Source: Gammaproteobacteria bacterium (lineage in GTDB: Bacteria > Pseudomonadota > Gammaproteobacteria > Tenderiales > Tenderiaceae). Taken from it: 33,097 nucleotides of DNA. Below the pieces are notes generated by a model. The model saw only the letters and a program-made list of their open reading frames with translations. It had not been told where the DNA came from and made no database searches. Position 1 is the first letter of the stretch. Each line of letters starts with the position of its first letter. Positions 27,703 through 33,097 of the stretch are shown here, piece after piece. A program made the position numbers and the translations under genes. The DNA lies in assembly GCA_024277755.1 (NCBI GenBank), contig JAJRUN010000014.1:1-33097 (forward strand). Direction: 5' to 3'.

Positions 27703-29046
27703 ATGATCCGAGTCAGTGGTTTAACCAAGATTTTTGAGGGTGGCAACAAAGCCATCAACGATCTGTCGCTGGAAGTCAAACAGGGTGAAATCCTTGCTTT
27801 GCTTGGCCCGAATGGCGCTGGCAAAACAACAACCATCCGAGTGCTCACCACTCTGAGTGGTTTTGACCAAGGTGAAGTAGAAGTCGCCAGCTTCAATGTT
27901 GATAGCGATCCGGAGTCTGTCCGTCGCGCCATTGGCCTGGTAGCCCAAAAAACAGGGGTTGATCACTTTCTAACCGGCCGTGAAAACCTGGTGTTACAGG
28001 GCCGCCTCTACAGAATGAATACCGCTGAGATCGAATCACGGATTATCGAGTTAGCCAAATATTTTGAGCTAGACGACTCCCTCGACCGCACAGTAATGAC
28101 CTATTCTGGTGGCATGCAACGCAAACTCGATATCGCTACTGCCTTGATTCATAAACCAAAAGTTCTGTTCCTGGATGAACCAACTCTGGGGCTCGACATC
28201 AAGAGCCGTCAGAATTTGTGGCAATACATCAATAAACTAAACATTGAACAGGGCCTGACCATATTGCTCACCACCCACTATCTTGAAGAAGCTGACCACC
28301 TGAGCCACCGCGTTGCGATTATCAACCAGGGAAAAATCCAGATCATCGACACCCCTGAAGCCCTTAAAAATGATATTCATGGCGATGCTGTCATTCTTAA
28401 TTTTGACAGCCAAGGCCCTGAGACCGGCGATTTCACCTATGCCCTGCATGAAGACCCAGAGATCAAGGATGTTGTCTGGCAAAATGACAAACTTCACGTC
28501 TACGTCGACAATGGCGGCAGCGCTGTACCCAAGCTTGTCCACCTGGCCGAAGAAAAAGGACTGCTCATCAAAAGTCTTTCCCTGTCACAGCCGAGCCTGG
28601 ATGATGTTTTTCTGAAATACACCGGTACCACTTTGGATGAAGCAGTGAAAGAAGAAGGTGACGAATGGTGGCACCAGTGGGCAGGCAAAGGCGGTGGAGG
28701 TAAATGGCAGAAGAACTGGGATAAATGGCAGGACAAGATTGAAGAAAGTGGTTCTGAAGAAGATAAAGCTGGCTGGCAAGATAAAATGCAAGAATGGCAG
28801 AACAAGGACGACAGCGGTCAGAATGGATCAGCCAGCCCAACTAAAACCGATAATAGCCCGCAACAACAAAGTGGCAAGCAGCCTCAAGGCGACGGGGAAA
28901 AGTCGCAGAAGACTAATGACCAACCACAACAGTCTACTGACAAACAATCGGAATCAGATAAACAACAGGACTGGCCACAACAACAGTGGGCTGGCAAAGA
29001 TCAAGGTGACTGGCAGAAATGGCAGCAACCTGAAAAAGATAAATAA
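27703..29046 (+). CDS. ABC-2 type exporter ATPase with a Trp/Gln/Lys-rich C-terminal tail
   Basis: Residues 1-316 are a DrrA/CcmA-type nucleotide-binding subunit. They include LLGPNGAGKTTTIRVL (Walker A), VAQKTGVD (Q-loop), TYSGGMQRKLDIATAL (signature), VLFLDEPTLGLD (Walker B) and LTTHYLEEAD (H-loop), then a C-terminal domain ending LDDVFLKYTGTTLDEA. Residues 317-447 are an added hydrophilic tail of about 131 residues with twelve Trp, many in WQ-x steps (KWQK, KWQD, GWQD, EWQN, DWQK, KWQQ), and Gln/Lys/Asp/Ser-rich linkers. I know of no such tail in the family. The permease follows 41 bases later, so the pair forms a drug/polymer-type exporter of unknown substrate. Confidence 0.92.
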   Translation: MIRVSGLTKIFEGGNKAINDLSLEVKQGEILALLGPNGAGKTTTIRVLTTLSGFDQGEVEVASFNVDSDPESVRRAIGLVAQKTGVDHFLTGRENLVLQGRLYRMNTAEIESRIIELAKYFELDDSLDRTVMTYSGGMQRKLDIATALIHKPKVLFLDEPTLGLDIKSRQNLWQYINKLNIEQGLTILLTTHYLEEADHLSHRVAIINQGKIQIIDTPEALKNDIHGDAVILNFDSQGPETGDFTYALHEDPEIKDVVWQNDKLHVYVDNGGSAVPKLVHLAEEKGLLIKSLSLSQPSLDDVFLKYTGTTLDEAVKEEGDEWWHQWAGKGGGGKWQKNWDKWQDKIEESGSEEDKAGWQDKMQEWQNKDDSGQNGSASPTKTDNSPQQQSGKQPQGDGEKSQKTNDQPQQSTDKQSESDKQQDWPQQQWAGKDQGDWQKWQQPEKDK

Positions 29047-29087
29047 AGACCAGCCCCACGCTAAAGAATTTTAAAGAGAGAGTTATT

Positions 29088-29846
29088 GTGTTTGCAGATA
29101 CCTGGCACCTGTTTCTGAAATATACCAAGATCACCCTGCGCATGCCGCTGTGGACCTTATTCACCCTGATCCAGCCATTACTATGGCTGATCATCTTTAC
29201 CCAACTGTTCAAAAACTTTGTTCAGGCACCCACTGACGGTGGTAGCTACATAGATTTTTTCGTGCCCGGCGTACTAGTGATGACAGCGCTGTTTGGCTCA
29301 TCATGGTCAGGGGTTAGCCTGCTGCGCGAAATCACTGCCGGCTCCGTGGATAAGATGTTAGTTTCGCCAGTCTCCCGTGTTGCCATCGTTCTCAGCCGGG
29401 TAATGCACTCAGCGGTGCAGGTGGTATTACAAACCCTTACCATCATGCTGGTCGCCTGGGCCTTTGGTGCCAATCTAAACCTGGACCCCATCAATCTACT
29501 CCTGGCGATGGTCAGCATCTTTCTGCTGGGCGTTGGCCTAGCAGCGCTTTCAAACGGCTTTGCCATTATTCTACAACGTGAAGAACCACTGGTCATGATT
29601 GGCAATCTGATGACATTACCACTGATGTTTCTGTCCACAGCCATGGTGCCAAAGCAATTCATGCCGGGCTGGATAGAAGCAGTCTCGCTAATCAACCCAA
29701 TCACTTACGCCGTGGAGTCTGTTCGCGCAGTGTTGGTCGGCACACCGGACCTGGGCACCTATGGCTTTGGCGTCGGCATCATGTTTGTGTTTGCGGGTTT
29801 GTCACTGGCCTGGGCAGTCAGCGCCTTCAATGGGCTGCGTGATTAA
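29088..29846 (+). CDS. ABC-2 type transporter permease
   Basis: The 252-residue protein has six predicted membrane segments and the ABC-2/DrrB layout. It has the N-terminal amphipathic stretch MFADTWHLFLKYTKITLR, then FTLIQPLLWLIIF, FVPGVLVMTALF, the cytoplasmic REITAGSVDKMLVSPVSR, FLLGVGLAALSNGFAI, LPLMFLSTAMVP and the characteristic INPITYAVESVRAVL. It starts with GTG at 29088, preceded by AGAGAG. It forms the membrane half of the exporter with the upstream ATPase. The substrate is unknown. The 150 bp after it hold small inverted repeats (29874-29888 and 29953-29992) but no clear terminator. Confidence 0.93.
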   Translation: MFADTWHLFLKYTKITLRMPLWTLFTLIQPLLWLIIFTQLFKNFVQAPTDGGSYIDFFVPGVLVMTALFGSSWSGVSLLREITAGSVDKMLVSPVSRVAIVLSRVMHSAVQVVLQTLTIMLVAWAFGANLNLDPINLLLAMVSIFLLGVGLAALSNGFAIILQREEPLVMIGNLMTLPLMFLSTAMVPKQFMPGWIEAVSLINPITYAVESVRAVLVGTPDLGTYGFGVGIMFVFAGLSLAWAVSAFNGLRD

Positions 29847-29952
29847 AAAACAAAACACCAAGTGAGCAGCCAGCACTCATTAAGAGTGACCCCGTCTATG
29901 AGCCTGCCCCACGGCGTTCTTCGATAACTTTTCTGGCCCCTACCGAGGGCTT

Positions 29953-29992
29953 GCGCTACCCCGCTCGCCATTCGCATATCTCAATGTAGCGC
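29953..29992. repeat. 7-bp inverted repeat after the ABC permease gene
   Basis: GCGCTAC (29953-29959) and GTAGCGC (29986-29992) are perfect complements with a 26-base loop, ending four bases before the stop of the convergent barrel gene. No T-tract follows on either strand. A smaller repeat CACTC-N5-GAGTG lies at 29874-29888. Their role is unclear. Confidence 0.4.
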
Positions 29993-29996
29993 GATG

Positions 29997-31925
29997 CTAG
30001 AAGTTCATCCGCATACCTGCATTGATGGAGTTTTTGCTAAAACTCCCCAATGAAGTACTTTGCCGCCCTTCTATCGACTGCAATTCATTAAAGATAAAAC
30101 CCACCGGAAGATTAGAGTACTGGTTTGAAAAACGGTAATCTGCAAAAAGACTGACCCAGGAATCAACACGGTAATTTATCCCGCCTCCAAAACCAAAACT
30201 AAAGGTACGGCGGAAACGCTGAAACCTGGTTCCTGAATCACCATTATGATACATATTCAGTGAGACACGCCCATCGGCATACACTGACAATGATTCATCG
30301 AGACGTTTGTCAATTCGACCATTCACACCATGCCCCGTGTAAGCATAGTCACTGCCCTGAACATTTCGGCTGTTATTGATCGTTAGCGAGTAACCATAAT
30401 TCAAATAGACATTGTTTGGCCCGACATGATTACGACTTAAGCTCAGATTTACTGTATCCGCATCAAAAAATGGATTGGTTGATGAACCAAACCCCTTGTA
30501 GCTCAAATTCGCTCGATAGCCGACCCGGTTCTCGTCCATCCAACTTGCTGAACCCGTTAGGGTTTGTGTCACCGTTGAGCTTTGCTCTGGCCTAAGGACA
30601 CTCGACTGAGCATTCTGAGCAAGCCCTAAGCTCCAGTCGTAACCCCATTTATCAAATAACAAACTTGGCACCACTGAGAAATTAAAGAAGTCATATTGAG
30701 CACGATGATAGATTGAATAAGAAGGGGAAACATTAACAGACAGTTTCATACCCTTTCTTAACTTATAGCGATAATTAACTCCCGCATATAAATCAGAACG
30801 GTACTCAAAATACTTTTGCTCACGCGCACTATTCATATTGTCATCAAAACCAACCGAATAGCCAACTGAATAACTAAAACCATTGGTCTGACGCTGAAGA
30901 TAATCCATTCTATCCTTTGCTCGTTTTTTTAAACCTGACGGAATTCTCTGAGCCAAAGTCACAGCCTTATACTGATTGATTGCCTTTTTTTCTTCTTCCA
31001 GTTGCTCATAAACATACGCAACACTCATTCTAGCCCGATGATAATTTGGATATTTCTCAATAATTTTCAGATACCAATCAACCGACCTTTCCAGCTCGCC
31101 CTGTTGTGCGGTAGACACCGCCAAGCCCCATAACACGGCCAGCTCATCAGCCTTCATTTTATTGGCACGTAAAAAGTTTTTTTCTGCCTTTACCGCATCA
31201 CCATTTTTCAATTCAAGATTAGCACTTGCTATCAACAACCTTAACTCCAATCTATCCCGACCCGCCTCATCAATATGTCCGGCAAGACCCATTTGATACG
31301 CTGAAACAGCCTTTTCAAACTCACCAGAATCTTCATAAACAAGACCCGACTTTAAGAAACCATCAGCATAATCAGGCCCTATCCGCATGGCATTTTCAAA
31401 ATACTTAATTGCTTCATCACGGCGCCGTTGCTTCATCAACAAGTCCCCCATACCCACCAACGTAACCACATCTTCTGGCGTTTTCTGTAGCCTGGCTTTT
31501 AGAGCGGCCTCATCGGCCAGCATGCCACGCACTGACGTCAGGTTCCAACGCTTCGCAACTTTATCAAGGGTATTCTGAGCGGCTTTGCCAACTGGGGAGG
31601 CCGGTGCTCTAGCAACAACAAAATCCAATCCGCGAACTGCACTTAACACATCCGAAAGTTCAAGATTAATAATGGCCAGACGATAACGCGCATCCAGGTT
31701 GTCTGGCTGAACCGCTAAAACTCGTTGATATGCTAGCTTAGCCCCTTCATAGTCTTTTTTATTGTGCAAATAACCAGCCACATTCATATTGGCTATCACA
31801 TGATTTTCATCCAATTTCAAAACCTTCTGAAACTCGGCATGAGCAGCATCTCTATCGTCCGCCTGAACATATGCAAAAGCTTTCAACACTCCCACCTTAA
31901 TCCTTGCAATACGTTCAGCGCCAAG
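29997..31925 (-). pseudogene. 3' portion of a TPR plus outer-membrane beta-barrel gene, cut off from its 5' part by an in-frame TAG
   Basis: From 31925 the frame runs 642 codons plus a stop, in the same frame as the upstream TPR gene and separated from it only by TAG at 31926-31928. It continues TPR units (YVQADDRDAAHAEFQKVLKLD, YEGAKLAYQRVL, DEAIKYFENAMRIGPDY, FEKAVSAYQMGL). It then becomes a beta-barrel of about 290 residues beginning SYSVGYSVGFDDNMNSA and ending INAGMRMNF with a C-terminal Phe typical of outer-membrane proteins. Alone it has no signal peptide. A GTG at 31895 with AAGGA upstream could start a separate protein, but a barrel without export is unlikely to work. The layout resembles PgaA/BcsC or Slam proteins; identity is uncertain. 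Confidence 0.75.
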
Positions 31926-32693
31926 CTAATCCGCATTTGCTATTGCTTGCTCATAATATTTAATCGCTTTTTTTGGCTGACGTAGTGCTTCGTAAACACC
32001 AGCAAGGTAAAAGGCGACAGCGGGGTTATTTGGTGTTTGTTGAAGCAAACGCTCATAAGCAAGTCTAGCCTCATCAAACAAGCCAGATCGTGCATAGGTG
32101 GTTGCAACAACCTCCAGCATTGTTCTATTGCCTTCATGGTCAATCATCAATGCACGACCGATTTCTAAAATTCTGTCTCGGTCACGGTTTTCTAATGCTA
32201 ACCTTAATCGCAGTAAATCCATTTCAAGTGATGTTTGTTTGGCATATCGAAAACTAGGCCCTGCCCCAGCCAAGGCACGTTCATATTCCTGAACAGCTTC
32301 CTCGCCCTTACCAATTTCTGTTAATGCTTTGGCTAGCGCCAGCCTGGGCAAGGGATTTTGAGCCGGGGTTACAGCAACTGCGCGTTGTATCAGGTCAAAA
32401 CCTCGAACATGATTGCCTTTTCGAAAATTGATGACAGCCAACTGATACAGCGCCTCCCCAGATTTTGGGTCGAGAAGCAAAACATCTTCATAAAATTTTA
32501 TGGCCGCAGCGACATCACCCTGCTTCAGGGCACTGCGACCGGACCTTTTCAATTTTTCAAGCTGTGCAGCTGCCGCCCCCACATCAACATCTGCCAATAT
32601 ATCCTGAGCTGAAGCGGGTGTTAGCGACATAGAAATGCAAAAGAACAACACACATGACAGCACGGATATCATTTTTTTACATGACAGGCTCAT
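31926..32693 (-). pseudogene. 5' portion of the TPR plus beta-barrel gene, ending at an in-frame TAG
   Basis: The 255-residue product has a signal peptide (MSLSCKKMISVLSCVLFF to about residue 30, cleavage after PASA). Tandem TPR units follow (SGRSALKQGDVAAAIKFYED, PKSGEALYQLAVINFRKGN, EEAVQEYERALAGAG, SGLFDEARLAYERLLQQTP, ALRQPKKAIKYYEQAIANAD), and it stops at TAG in the middle of the TPR array. The next codons continue the array in the same frame, so the ancestral gene probably encoded one protein of about 898 residues. A CAG to TAG change would explain it. The ATG at 32693 gives the best signal peptide; a TTG at 32705 overlaps the preceding stop. If truncated here, it would be a short periplasmic TPR protein. 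Confidence 0.75.
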
Positions 32694-32701
32694 ATGAAAA
32701 A

Positions 32702-33097
32702 TCAAAAATAAATATTCATTTTGAATAGCGCCTTCCAGCCATCAAAACTCAACCTGATCGCAGTATAATCCTCTTGATCCACCGGCACTTCAGCTAGATA
32801 TTGCAGATTACCTGTTAAAGGGTCCAGCCTTTGCGGCAACCAGATATTCACATTATCCGTTGATAAAAAATCTACTTTACTATTTCCATCGCCTAGATTT
32901 ACACGTTTAAATCCTATTATATATGAAGCATCAAAACCAAAAGACAGCCAATCACGGACAAAATAATCAATACCAAACCCAGGCTGGAGCATCATCAACC
33001 CGGTCGCCTGCGACTCCAGTATCATTGATTTTTTTACCCCTTCCGCATCACCGGAAGTAAAAAGAAAGATCAGATCTTCTCTATAATCAATATCAAA
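32702..33097 (-). CDS. Putative outer-membrane beta-barrel protein, C-terminal part only
   Basis: The frame is open from the window end to a TGA at 32702-32704, giving 131 residues. Alternating hydrophobic/polar strands with aromatic girdles (GLMMLQPGFGIDYFV, WLSFGFDASYIIGF, AIRLSFDGWKALFKMNIYF) and a C-terminal Phe indicate an outer-membrane beta-barrel. The start and signal peptide lie beyond the window. Its stop overlaps a TTG and lies 9 bases from the ATG of the TPR gene, so the two are probably co-transcribed and work together in the envelope. The family was not recognised. Confidence 0.7.
   Translation of the reverse strand, partial: FDIDYREDLIFLFTSGDAEGVKKSMILESQATGLMMLQPGFGIDYFVRDWLSFGFDASYIIGFKRVNLGDGNSKVDFLSTDNVNIWLPQRLDPLTGNLQYLAEVPVDQEDYTAIRLSFDGWKALFKMNIYF

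Noticed and set aside
31926-31928. Genome-wide recoding of TAG (for example pyrrolysine) as the explanation for the split gene
   Set aside because: TAG is the normal stop of dsbD, hemF, the zinc-ribbon gene and the barrel gene itself in this window.

Overview
The window is an ordinary chromosomal segment of a gammaproteobacterium. The evidence is the protein content and linkage: groES-groEL, accB-accC-prmA, dusB-fis, purH/purD, tsaC-hemF, typA and tsaD. Moderate GC, an aerobic hemF, a periplasmic diheme peroxidase, a flagellar sigma-28 promoter on a chemoreceptor and a CIRCE operator on groES suggest a motile, oxygen-exposed, free-living bacterium, perhaps near the Chromatiales/Thiotrichales-type lineages. 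That placement is inference; no species can be named.

Layout: (1) 1-1432, minus strand: groEL (truncated by the window edge), groES with a sigma-70-type promoter and an HrcA/CIRCE operator, and fxsA. (2) 1519-11671, plus strand: cutA, dsbD, a TlpA-like thioredoxin, aroQ, accB, accC, prmA, a zinc-ribbon/DUF3426 membrane protein, dusB, fis and purH, ending in a 21-bp perfect bidirectional terminator. (3) 11736-14084, minus strand: a secreted beta-helix protein with a GlyGly-CTERM-like tail, lying between purH and purD. (4) 14282-17104, plus strand: purD, tsaC, hemF and a terminator. (5) 17327-18367: a diheme cytochrome c peroxidase with its own promoter, which carries a palindrome in its spacer, and its own terminator. 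(6) 18466-20622, minus strand: an alpha/beta-hydrolase lipoprotein and apaH. (7) 20892-22823: a methyl-accepting chemotaxis protein under a FliA promoter. (8) 22880-26174, minus strand: pip-dtd (overlapping) and typA (GTG start). (9) 26356-26541: an unknown 61-aa protein behind a long inverted repeat. (10) 26554-27567, minus strand: tsaD. (11) 27703-29846: an ABC-2 exporter (ATPase plus permease) whose ATPase carries a Trp/Gln/Lys-rich tail. (12) 29997-33097, minus strand: an outer-membrane barrel protein (cut by the window end) followed by a TPR plus beta-barrel gene that is split by one in-frame TAG.

Most genes are housekeeping: protein folding (GroESL, DsbD, TlpA-like), fatty-acid initiation (AccBC), purine synthesis (PurH, PurD), heme (HemF), tRNA modification and quality control (DusB, TsaC, TsaD, Dtd) and stress (TypA, ApaH, peroxidase). 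The parts most worth a second look are the amber-split TPR-barrel gene, the Trp-rich tail on the ABC ATPase, the GlyGly-CTERM beta-helix protein, the unknown 61-aa gene and its inverted repeat, and the palindrome inside the peroxidase promoter. No tRNA, rRNA, CRISPR array, insertion sequence or phage gene was seen. No gap between genes exceeds 300 bases.
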